Shown here: positions 29,209 to 37,977 of the stretch, in pieces
How positions within the stretch are numbered: the first letter of the stretch is position 1
How the letters are laid out: each line of letters begins with the position of its first letter
Source of the DNA: Neoaquamicrobium sediminum
GTDB taxonomy: Bacteria > Pseudomonadota > Alphaproteobacteria > Rhizobiales > Rhizobiaceae
NCBI RefSeq assembly: GCF_013240295.1
Contig: NZ_JABETK010000002.1
Location: 434,001-498,000, forward strand
Length of the DNA stretch: 64,000 nucleotides
Reading direction: 5' to 3'
Notes under the pieces: generated by a model
What the model saw: the letters and a program-made list of their open reading frames with translations, nothing else
Database searches by the model: none
What the model was told of the DNA's origin: nothing
Translations under genes and position numbers: made by a program

Positions 29209-29396
29209 CTCAAAAGAAACGGCCTCCGGCAAACCCGGGGCGGTTCAGAGCGCTAAGCCGACAGCTAAATAAATTGCTTCGGCGGAGGATGCGCCCTTTG
29301 GAACCCGCAAAGGGTTTTCAATATCTGACATTTTCTCAAATCCTATTTCCATCGCCCATAGCAAAGAGTGACCCATAGCGAGCGCGCGACGGTGAC

Positions 29397-29433
29397 GAAT
29401 TCACCATCGACGGCGGCGCGAACGGCTGATCGC
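29397..29433. repeat. 37-bp direct repeat, right copy
   Basis: Matches 27199-27235 with two mismatches and reads as the end of an SDR gene (DEFTIDGGANG then stop). Only a few codons (DG) upstream look SDR-like, so it is a remnant, not a gene. It lies three bases before the soxG stop codon. Confidence 0.85.
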
Positions 29434-29436
29434 CCG

Positions 29437-30024
29437 CTACCTGATCTCGTAGCCGACCTCTTCGGCGCTGTGGCAGAGTACCTTCCAGAAACTGCGCGCG
29501 AACGAGCGGAAGACATAGATGTCGAAGCGCTGCGCATCCGTTCGCTGGATCGCGGCGGAGATGTCGTGATGCGCTGTGGCTCGCCCGTCGCCGACAGGAA
29601 AGCCGGCGAGGGAAAAGTCGATGGCGAAAAGCTTTGAGAGCACCCATTCCGCCCGCTCACCCTCGATGAGGATCGCCGTGCGCCCGTGCGACAGGTCGGT
29701 GACGGTCCCGGTTTCGATGCCGATCGCGGTGGCCAGCGTTTGCGCCAGGCCCTCGGCGCCGTCGGCAAGCAGGAAACGGCCGGGTCCGATGCCGAAGCCG
29801 CTCCGTCCTTCGTGCGTCGCTCCGGCCCCCGGCCTGTCCCCGAGGTCGAGCGAAACCGCAGCGCGGATCGCCTCGAGCAGCGCGGCTCGCTGCCCTGGCC
29901 ACGCCGCCACTTCGACGAGCGAGCCGGGGCGTGTCTCGGTGATGACGACGCCGGCACCGTCGACGAAATTGCCGTGCGAGCCCGGACGATACGCGTCGCC
30001 CAGCGGTGAAGCCTGTTCAACCAT
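29437..30024 (-). CDS. soxG: Sarcosine oxidase gamma subunit
   Basis: 195 residues, the smallest GcvT-fold-like subunit of heterotetrameric sarcosine oxidase (EVAAWPGQRAALLEAI near 40, RFLLADGAEGL near 85, HDISAAIQRTDAQRFDIYVFRSFARSFWKVL near 155). The start ATG at 30024 overlaps the 3' end of soxA by eight bases. Last gene of the soxBDAG operon. It is structural, stabilising the alpha/beta heterodimer, with no catalytic residues of its own. Confidence 0.9.
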   Translation of the reverse strand: MVEQASPLGDAYRPGSHGNFVDGAGVVITETRPGSLVEVAAWPGQRAALLEAIRAAVSLDLGDRPGAGATHEGRSGFGIGPGRFLLADGAEGLAQTLATAIGIETGTVTDLSHGRTAILIEGERAEWVLSKLFAIDFSLAGFPVGDGRATAHHDISAAIQRTDAQRFDIYVFRSFARSFWKVLCHSAEEVGYEIR

Positions 30025-33009
30025 GCATGCGGCTCCCTTCGGGATCGAACATGTGGTGACTGACGATCTCCACCGGCCCAAAGCTTTTCCTCAGGGGGTC
30101 GGAAAGCCAGGCGCGGCTGCCGTGCCGTGCCTTGCCGCCCTTCACCAGCGCCAGCCCGACATAGCGGCCGAGCGCCGGTGAAAAGCAGTTGGCGGTCACA
30201 TGGCCGATCGAGCCGTGCGGGTCGGCCGGGTCCTGTTGCGCGTCCACGAGATGTGCGCCGTTGCCGAAGGCGCGATTGTCGAGCGCGACGACGCCGACGA
30301 GTTGCAGCCGTTCGGGCGCGGTCAGGCCCTCGCGATCCATCATCGCCGAGCCGACGAACGGCTTCTTCTTGGACAGCATCCAGTCAAGATGCAGGTCGCG
30401 CGCCGTTGTCCGCCCGTCTATCTCCGAGCCCGTGACGTGGCCTTTCTCGATCCGCAGCGTACCCAGCGCCTCCAGCCCGTAAGGCACGATGCCGAATGGC
30501 TTGCCGGCCTCCATCAGCGCTTCCCACGCCTGCAACCCGTGCCCGGCGCCGCAATAGACCTCGAAGGCCATCTCGCCGGAAAACGAGAGGCGGCAGATCG
30601 TCACCGGCGCGTCGTCGATCTCTCCGCGCACGATACCCATGAAGGGCAGCGTTTCGTTGTCCACCGCCGTTCCGGTCACGCAGGCCGCCAGTACCGCGCG
30701 CGCTTTCGGCCCCGCCACGGCCGCGCCGGCCCACTGGTCGGTGACGGAGGTCAGGTGCACGCGCAGCACCGGCCAGACGATGTCGAGCAGATACTCCAGA
30801 TGCTGCATCACCTTGCCGGCGTTGGCCGTCGTCGTGGTCATCAGGAATTCGTGTTCGCCAAGCCGCCACGTCGTCCCGTCGTCGAAGGCAAGCCCGTCCT
30901 CGCGCAGCATCAGCCCGTAACGCGCCTTGCCTACCGGCAGTGTCGAGAACATGTTGGTATAGACGCGGTCGAGGAATTCGCCCGCATCCGGCCCTGTACG
31001 GCAATCTTGCCTAGTGTCGACACGTCCACGATGCCGACGCTGTCGCGCACGGCGGCTGCCTCGCGCACATAGGCCTGTTCCACCGTTTCGCCCGGCAGTC
31101 CGTAGATCTGCGGGCGGAACCACAGCCCGGCTGCAAGCATCCGCGCGCCGTGCTCGGCGTGCCAGTCGTGCATCGGGGTCAGCCGTTCCGGTCGGAGGTC
31201 GCCATGCCGTTCCGCCGCGAGCGAACCCAGCGACACAGGCGAGAAGGGCGGGCGGAACCGCGTCGTGCCCACCTCCGGGATCGCCTTGCCGGCAGCCTGC
31301 GCCATGATCGCAAGGCCGGGCACGTTGGAGGTCTTGCCCTGGTCTGTCGCCATGCCGAGCGTCGTGTAGCGCTTCAGATGCTCGACCGAGACGAACCCCT
31401 CACGATGCGCGAGCCGAACATCTTCGGAAGTTACGTCGTGCTGCAAATCGACGAAGGCCTTGCCCTTGGCGCCGATCTCGAACACGGGCGCCGGCGCCAC
31501 GTCCAGATCGTCGGTCTCGACCTGCGGCGGCTTCCTGCGCGATGGCTTCTGCCCGGCCGCCGCGGCCCCGGCCGCCAGCCCCTCCACGATCGCCTCCTGC
31601 GTGGTAAAGGCGCCTGTGAACGCGCCGGCTCCAAGCCATGGCTGCAACGGCTCTGGCGGCAGGAATGCCTGCAAGCGGTCATCCCAGCGCGCCGCACCGC
31701 CGGCCTGGCTTGCGAGATGGATCGCCGGCGACCAGCCACCCGAAACGGCGAGGCAGTCGGCCTCGATGCGCCGCGTTTCGCCCGAAAGCGCGCCGGTAGC
31801 AGCGTCGAACCGCTGTACCGAAATGTCCTTCAGCGCGTTGCCACCCGAGGTCGCGACCACCGCATGGCCGGCTAGGTGCTCGGCTCCGGTCTCCCGCGCC
31901 AGCTCCAGTGCCGCCGCCGAGACTTCACGGCGCACGTCGACGATTGCCGCGATCCGCGCGCCCGCGCGATGAAGCGCTGCGGCTGCCCGGTAGGCGGTGT
32001 CGTTGTTGACGAAGATTGCGATCTTCTCGCCCGGCAGCACGCCGAAAGCGCCGGCATAGTGTTGCGCGGCACCGGCGAGCATGACACCGGGTCGGTCGTT
32101 GCCCGGAAACACCAGCGGCCGCTCGAATGCGCCGGTCGAAAGCACGACACGCCCCGCCCGGATCACCCAGTGCCGGTGGCGCGGCTCGCCTTTACCCGCC
32201 GGTCGGTGGTCTGCCACGCGTTCGAGCGCCGCCAGCACATTGCCATCGTAATAGCCCCAGACGGTGGTGCGCGGCAGGATGCGCACATTCTCCATCGTCG
32301 CCAGTTCGGCGACGGCCCGCTTGGCCCATTCGGCGGCGGGCATGCCGTCGATCGTCTCGCCGCTCCATCGTGCAGAGCCGCCCGGCAGCGCGTCCTGCTC
32401 GGCAAGCATTACCTGTTTGCCACTCGCCGCAGCCGCGCGCGCCGCCATCAGGCCTGCCGGGCCGGAGCCCACCACCAGCACGTCGCAGAATGCGTTCATG
32501 CGTTCGTAGCGTGCGTGGTCCGTCGCATGGCCGGCGCGGCCGAGGCCAGCCGCGCGGCGGATGAACCACTCACACAGCATCCAGAACCGCGTCCCCTTCA
32601 GCGGCCCGACCACCGGCCCCATGAAGGTCTTGTAGTAGAAGCCGGCAGAGAACAGCCCGCCGAACAGCCCGTTCACCGCACCGATGTCGAAGCCGAGCGA
32701 GGGAAACCGGTTCTGACTTTCCACGACCAGCCCGTCGAAAATCTCGATCGTCGTGGCCGGCACGTTCGGCTCGCGCACCGCGCCGTTGACGACGGTCACC
32801 AGCGCCGAGGGTTCGTCCACGCCGGCCGAAAAGATGCCGCGCGGCCGGTGGTATTTGAACGACCGGCCAACCACCGAGACACCGCGGGCGAGCAGCGCCG
32901 AGGCAAGCGTGTCGCCCGCATGGCCCGTCATCGGCTTCCCGTCAAAGGTGAAGCGGATCGTGCGTGTCCGGTCGACCTGCCCGCCGGCATTGGCGCGGCG
33001 CCCGCTCAT
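30017..33009 (-). CDS. soxA: Sarcosine oxidase alpha subunit (one frameshift)
   Basis: About 997 residues when repaired. The N-terminal ferredoxin-like region (IRFTFDGKPMTGHAGDTLASALLA) is followed by an NAD(P)-binding flavoprotein core (VLVVGSGPAGLMAARAAAASG near residue 172) and a C-terminal GcvT domain (ILDIVWPVLRVHLTSVTDQWAGAAVAGPKAR region) that uses tetrahydrofolate. With SoxB it converts sarcosine to glycine, 5,10-methylene-THF and H2O2. The frame breaks near 31005, joining KIAVQG to PDAGEFLDRVYTNMF; one C is missing. The ATG at 33009 overlaps the soxD stop (ATGA). Confidence 0.92.
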
Positions 33010-33269
33010 GCGTCGTCCCCGCGCACCAGCGTCACCGAGGAGATGGCGTGCGTCACCGTGTTGCGTGTCACGACCAGATGCGCCCGGCACCCGCCGGAAT
33101 GCTGCCAGTATTCGCGATGCTCCCCGGCGGCGTTGGTTCGGTCATAGACATAGCGCTCCCATTCCGCGCCGGCGGGCGAGGCAGGGTCCGGCCGCTTGCG
33201 GTTGGCGTCGCCCTGATAGGTGAACTCGCCGACATCGCGCGGGCCGCAATAGGGGCAGGCGATCAGCAT
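33006..33269 (-). CDS. soxD: Sarcosine oxidase delta subunit
   Basis: 87 residues. MLIACPYCGPRDVGEFTYQGDA gives the CxxC (C5, C8) that binds the structural zinc of SoxD, and GGCRAHLVVTRNT near residue 60 provides further ligands. The short length matches the family. ATG at 33269 with GGGAG upstream. It lies about 225 bases after soxB, the gap being filled by repeat A copy 2, and is translationally coupled to soxA. Confidence 0.92.
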   Translation of the reverse strand: MLIACPYCGPRDVGEFTYQGDANRKRPDPASPAGAEWERYVYDRTNAAGEHREYWQHSGGCRAHLVVTRNTVTHAISSVTLVRGDDA

Positions 33270-33306
33270 ATGCTGCTCCCTGAAGTGCGGAACCGCCGTG
33301 TTCCTT

Positions 33307-33472
33307 CGCGCCCCCTCTGTCCTGCCGGACATCTCCCCCACGAGGGGGAGATCACCTCTCGCAACGGTTTTCGCCCATCTCCAAAATCGCAAAAGGAGTG
33401 CCGGCAGCGGTGCAAGCCGATCTCCCCCTCGTGGGGAGATGTCCGGCAGGACAGAGGGGGCAACGTAGAGCG
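33307..33472 (-). repeat. Palindromic intergenic repeat, family A, copy 2
   Basis: Same element as 8821-8988. The left arm (CCCCCTCTGTCCTGCCGG from 33311) and right arm (GATGTCCGGCAGGACAGAG within 33438-33462) are inverted around a unique core of about 60 bases. It sits between soxB and soxD and could terminate or stabilise soxB mRNA, giving uneven subunit expression. Confidence 0.9.
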
Positions 33473-33493
33473 AAATCATCCGGAAGGTCCCTG

Positions 33494-34756
33494 CTAATGC
33501 AGCCGCGGTGTCGCGCCGACACCCTTTTCGTCGATCAATATACCGCGCCGGAACCGGTCGAGCGTGAACGCGGCACTGAGCGCATGCGGCTCGTCGCGGG
33601 CGATGGTGTGGGCAAAGCACCAGCCCGAAGCGGGCGTCGCCTTGAAGCCGCCGTAGCACCAGCCGCAATTGAGATACATGCCCGGCAGCGGCCCGGTGGT
33701 GATGATCGGCGAGCCGTCCATCGACATGTCCATGATGCCGCCCCACGAGCGCAGCAGCCGCACCCGCGAAAAGCCCGGAAACATTGCCACGAACTCGCTG
33801 GCGACATCCTCCACCACGGGCAGGTTGCCCCGCTGCGCATAGGAATTGTAGCCGTCGATGTCGCCGCCGAAGACCAGCCCGCCCTTGTCGGATTGCGAGG
33901 CGTAGAGATGGCCCGCGCCGAAGGTGACGACCGTGTGCAGCACCGGCTTGAGCGATTCCGACACGAAAGCCTGCAGCACATGGCTCTCGATCGGCATCTC
34001 GTCGACACCCGCGAGCTTCACCACCCGGCCCGTGGAGCCGGCAACGGCGACCGCCACCTTGCGCGCGCGAATGTCGCCACGCGTCGTCGTCACGCCCACC
34101 ACGCGGTCGCCTTCGCGCAGGAAACCGGTCACCTCGCAATTTTCCAGTATGTCGACGCCGCGCCGGTCGGCCGCGCGCGCATAACCCCAGGCAACCGCGT
34201 CGTGCCGCGCGGTGCCTGCGCGCGGCTGCATCAGCCCGCCGACGATCGGAAACCGTGCATTGGCTGAAACGTCCAGTCCCGGCACCATGCGGCCCACGGC
34301 TTCCGCGCCGACCACAAGCTCGGCATCGATGCCCTCATGCCGCATTGCGTTGCCACGCCGGGCGAAATCGTCGAGCTGGCCGGGCGTGTGGGCAAGGTTG
34401 AGGATGCCGCGCTGCGAGAACATGACATTGTAGTTCAGGTCGTGGGAAAGCCCTTCCCACAGCTTCATCGAATGCTCGTAGAAGCGCGAGTTCTCAGGCA
34501 GCAGATAGTTCGAACGCACGATGGTCGTGTTGCGGCCGATATTGCCGGAGCCAAGCCATCCCTTTTCAAGAACGGCCACGTTGGTGAGCCCGTGTTCCTT
34601 GGCAAGGTAATAGGCCGTCGAGAGCCCATGTCCGCCGCCGCCGACGATCACCACGTCGTATTCCGGCTTCGGGTCTGGCTTGCGCCACGCCGGTTTCCAG
34701 TCGCGATTGCCGGAAAAACTGTTCTTGAGGAGAGAGAAGACGGAGTATTCAGCCAT
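33494..34756 (-). CDS. soxB: Sarcosine oxidase beta subunit
   Basis: 420 residues, the DAO-fold catalytic subunit. The FAD motif VVIVGGGGHGLSTAYYLAKEHG starts near residue 35. LGSGNIGRNTTIVRSNYL follows, and ARHDAVAWGYARAADRRG near 175 contains the His expected to carry covalent FMN. The C-terminal GWCYGGFKATPASGWCFAHTIA is family-typical. ATG at 34756; the upstream ATG that would add seven residues is less likely. First gene of soxBDAG, divergent from the mechanosensitive channel gene. Confidence 0.93.
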   Translation of the reverse strand: MAEYSVFSLLKNSFSGNRDWKPAWRKPDPKPEYDVVIVGGGGHGLSTAYYLAKEHGLTNVAVLEKGWLGSGNIGRNTTIVRSNYLLPENSRFYEHSMKLWEGLSHDLNYNVMFSQRGILNLAHTPGQLDDFARRGNAMRHEGIDAELVVGAEAVGRMVPGLDVSANARFPIVGGLMQPRAGTARHDAVAWGYARAADRRGVDILENCEVTGFLREGDRVVGVTTTRGDIRARKVAVAVAGSTGRVVKLAGVDEMPIESHVLQAFVSESLKPVLHTVVTFGAGHLYASQSDKGGLVFGGDIDGYNSYAQRGNLPVVEDVASEFVAMFPGFSRVRLLRSWGGIMDMSMDGSPIITTGPLPGMYLNCGWCYGGFKATPASGWCFAHTIARDEPHALSAAFTLDRFRRGILIDEKGVGATPRLH

Positions 34757-34939
34757 GGTCCCCAGCCGGGTCTGCAAGCCGCAGGTCTTGCCAAGCTATA
34801 GGCGGTTGCTCGGGTCCAAGGCAAATATTCCGCCATCGGCTTTCGTTCCGCCGACTCCACGGCGGGTGGCAAGCTTGCCGCTGCCGCGACGCTCGCCTAT
34901 CAATGCCGCCCTGACTCCGTCTTTGGAACGCCGTTGCGC

Positions 34940-37442
34940 ATGAAATTGCCGTCTCTCTTTTCCCGCCTGATCGCAATGCTTGCATTGCTGGTGGCGATGA
35001 TGAGCTTCGCGCCTGCGGTTTTTGCGCAGAACGGGGCGGCGCCGGCGCAATCGGGCCAGACGGTTTCGGCCTCGCCGGCCGTCGGCCCCGGTGTCGTCGC
35101 CGAACAGCGCGACAAGCTCGACCGCTACGGAGCGACTGCCGACCAGTACCAGACGCAGATGCGGGCCAACGCCCACAACGACTCCGCCCTTGTCGACGTT
35201 CGCGGCGGGCTGGAGGAGCTGTCGCGCGACCTGATTGCAAGCGGCGTGGCGTTTCGGCCCCGGTTGAATACGATCAACACGAGGCTGGACGAGATCGGCC
35301 CGCCCGCGGTGAGGATGAACCGCCTGAGCCGCCGGCGTTGACGGCGGAGCGGCAGACGCTGATCGACGAGAAGGCCGAGATCAATGCGCTGATCGGCCGG
35401 GCGGAGTCGCTGTCGCTGCGCGTCAACGGCATGATAGAGGAAATCAACCAGACCCGGCGCGACCTGTTCACCAACACGCTGTCGCGCCGTTATGACATCT
35501 CGTCCGCGCTCAACGGCGAGGTGCTCGGCGATCTCGCGGCCGAAACCCGCAGGCTTTCCGCCGCCGTCTCCTCGTGGATGCGATTTGTCCTCAATTTCAA
35601 GCTGCAGGCGGTTCTGCTCGCGACCTTCTACGCGCTTGTAGCCGCCGGCATCCTGATGATCGGGGGCGGCGGCTCTTCGGCAATCTCTTCGATGCCGACC
35701 CGGCCATCGAGAATCCGTCCTATCTCAGTAGGCTCTCCGTCGCCTTCTGGTCGACGCTGCTGCCGTCTGCCGCGCTCGGCGTGTTCCTCGCAGGAACCTA
35801 TTTTTTCTACAACTACTACGGGGTCCTGCGCTACGACATCGCGCAGCTCATGGTGACGCTTTTCAACGTCATCGCCATTGTCTTCTTCGTCTATCGCCTT
35901 GCGCGGGCGGTCTTCGCACCACGCCTTCCGAACTGGCGCCTGCTGCCCATGCAGACGGGCGCTGCCCGCGCGCTTTTCTGGGTCAGCCTTCTCGCCGCGA
36001 TCGTCACCGGTGCGGACTTCTTCGCCAGCAAGATCAACGAGGTGATGCAGTCGCCGCTGTCGCTGACCGTCGCCAAGAGCCTGCTGGCGACCGTCATCGT
36101 CGGCCTGCTGGTGATCGTGTTTGGTCTGGTGCGGCCCTACGTCAATGAAGATGGCACGTCGCGCGGCTGGAACTCCTACTTCAAGGCGCTGATCCTGCTG
36201 CTGGGCGCCGGCACGATCCTCGCTGCGTTCCTGGGTTATATCGGGCTTGCGCGCTTCATCTCGCAGCAGGTGGTCATCACAGGCGCAATCCTGTCGACGA
36301 TGTATATCGGCTATCTGTCCGCCGGTGCGATCTCTGAGATCGGCGGTTTCATGAACACGAGCTTCGGCCGCCGGCTCGATCGCAAGTATCACTTCGACGA
36401 AACGACGGAAGACCAGATCGGTCTTCTGCTTTCCGTCGTCATAAACGTGCTGGTGCTGGCCGTCGGCATCCCGCTGATCCTGCTGCAATGGGGTTTCCAG
36501 TGGGGCGATATCCGCCTCTGGACCTACAACATCGCCAACGAGATACGCATCGGCTCGATTTCCATCTCGCTGATCGGCATCCTGACGGGCTTCCTGCTTT
36601 TTCTCCTCGGATATCTCGGCACGCGCGGCTTTCAGCGCTGGCTCGATGGCAAGGTTATGGCGCGCGGCAAGGTCGATGCCGGCGTGCGCAACTCCATCAA
36701 GACGGCGGTGGGTTATGCCGGTATCGCCCTTGCGGCCCTGGTCGGCATATCGGCGGCGGGCATCGACCTTTCCAACCTCGCACTCGTTGCCGGTGCGCTG
36801 TCGCTGGGCATCGGTTTCGGCCTGCAGAACATCGTCAACAATTTCGTCTCAGGCCTGATCCTGCTTGCGGAGCGGCCCTTCAAGGTCGGCGACTGGATCG
36901 TGGCCGGCGGCATCTCCGGCACCGTCAAGAAGATCAGCGTCCGTGCCACCGAGATCGAAACGTTCCAGCGCCAGTCGGTGATCCTGCCCAATTCCGAACT
37001 CATCAACGCGGCGGTTGGCAACTGGACCCATCGCAACCGGCTCGGCCGCGTCGACATCGCGGTCGGCGTTGCCTATCAGAGTGACCCGCGTCAGGTTCAG
37101 CAGATCCTTTTGGAAATCATCCGCGCCCAGCCTCAGGCGATGAAGAATCCCGAGCCGATGGTGGTCTTCATAGGGTTCGGCGCATCCTCGCTGGATTTCG
37201 AAGTGCGCGCCTTCCTGTCCGACGTCACCACGCAGGTGGGCTTCATGAACGAGGTCCGCTTCCAGATTTTCGAGCGGTTCCGGGAAGAAGGCATCGAGAT
37301 TCCGTTCCCGCAGCAGGATGTCTACATCAAGGAAATGCCGAAAGTGGCGGTGGAACAGGCTTTGCCACCCGCACCTGCGGAAGCTGCAAAACCTGCAAAA
37401 CGCTCGACCCCGCAGGTGCGCCGCAAGGCCGCGCCAGAATAG
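34940..37442 (+). CDS. Mechanosensitive ion channel, DUF3772-MscS type (two frameshifts)
   Basis: About 834 residues when repaired. Signal peptide (FAPAVFAQ near residue 30), then a periplasmic DUF3772 helical domain with coiled-coil character (DLIASGVAFRPRLNTINTRLDEIGPP; TAERQTLIDEKAEINALIGRAE). About ten membrane segments follow, then the MscS pore and beta domain (GLQNIVNNFVSGLILLAERPFKVGDWI near residue 640) and a Pro/Ala/Lys tail. It opens under membrane tension to release osmolytes. Frames break near 35308 (one G missing, PPA to GEDEPPEPPALT) and near 35665 (one G missing from a run of five, MIGG to RRLFGNLFDAD). Start ATG at 34940 has only a weak GGA upstream. Confidence 0.88.
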
Positions 37443-37532
37443 CGTTCAGTTGGCGTTCAGCTTCAGGCCGCTATAAAGGAACGCGAAAAGGGCGAAAGCC
37501 CGAATGCGAACAGAGGCGGTGGACACACCGAA

Positions 37533-37808
37533 ATGCCGATGAAGAACATGCTGATCATGACCGTGCTTGCTGGTGCACTCGTTGCCCCGACGGCAGCTTT
37601 CTCCGCGACGGTCACCAACCGAGACGGCTCCGCCCACACGCTGGTCGTCAGCGAAGGTGGCAGCCAGGTCGAGGTGAGCATCGGCGCAGGCGAGACGATC
37701 GAGATCTGTCCGCAGGGCTGCTTCGTCACCATGCCCAACGGTGACCGCGAGGTCCTCACAGGCCCCGAGACGCTGGAGATCGAGGGCGGTCGCGGCAAGA
37801 TCCTCTAA
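37533..37808 (+). CDS. Small exported protein, function unknown
   Basis: 91 residues with a signal peptide (MLIMTVLAGALVAPTAAFSATV) and a mature chain of about 65 residues rich in Thr/Gly/Glu (VTNRDGSAHTLVVSEGGSQVEVSIGAGETIEICPQGCFVTMPNGD). The two Cys of ICPQGC may form a disulfide. Predicted all-beta and periplasmic. The second ATG at 37539 is an equally good start. No characterised family recognised. Confidence 0.75.
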   Translation: MPMKNMLIMTVLAGALVAPTAAFSATVTNRDGSAHTLVVSEGGSQVEVSIGAGETIEICPQGCFVTMPNGDREVLTGPETLEIEGGRGKIL

Positions 37809-37977
37809 GCCAAGCAATAGTGGTTGCGTGACGGCCGGGCCAGCCCCGGCCGTTTGCATTTTGCGATTGCGGCGGCAGGTCGTCGCGCCGCGTTTCGGCG
37901 ATGTCGCAAACAGGCTGCAAACCGCCTGCTGCGCCGCCCTATAGTCTGCGCCGAAAACCATCTTGGAGTCGCGGGCA

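Larger units (their letters stand above)
27927..29247 (+). mobile_element. IS3-family insertion sequence, 1321 bp, complete
   Basis: Terminal inverted repeats of about 26 bp: left from 27927 (TGAACCGCTCCGGGTTTGCC...) and right ending 29247 (reverse complement TGAACCGCCCCGGGTTTGCC...), with one mismatch in the first 26. It carries orfA and orfB in overlapping frames. Flanking bases are TTT on the left and GAG on the right, so the expected 3-4 bp target duplication is absent. Both transposase frames are intact, suggesting recent arrival. Confidence 0.93.
27528..29352 (-). pseudogene. HEPN-like gene split by the IS3-family insertion
   Basis: Two coding pieces flank the IS. The N-terminal piece (29352 down to 29248) reads MEIGFEKMSDIENPLRVPKG and on to AIYLAVGLAL. 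The C-terminal piece (27926 down to 27528) reads [20 protein letters not shown] and continues through [16 protein letters not shown]. Excising 27927-29247 exactly rejoins them in frame into a protein of about 167 residues. LVDARNKIAHGH near residue 92 contains RNKIAH, the Rx4H pattern of HEPN RNases. Base composition is lower in GC than its surroundings. An alternative start is the ATG at 29331. HEPN assignment rests on this motif and helical character only, and the native function (defence, toxin or housekeeping) is unknown. Confidence 0.7.

Noticed and set aside
27924..29250. Target-site duplication of the IS element
   Set aside because: The three bases on each side (TTT and GAG) do not match, and no 3-4 bp repeat appears if the ends are shifted by a base or two.
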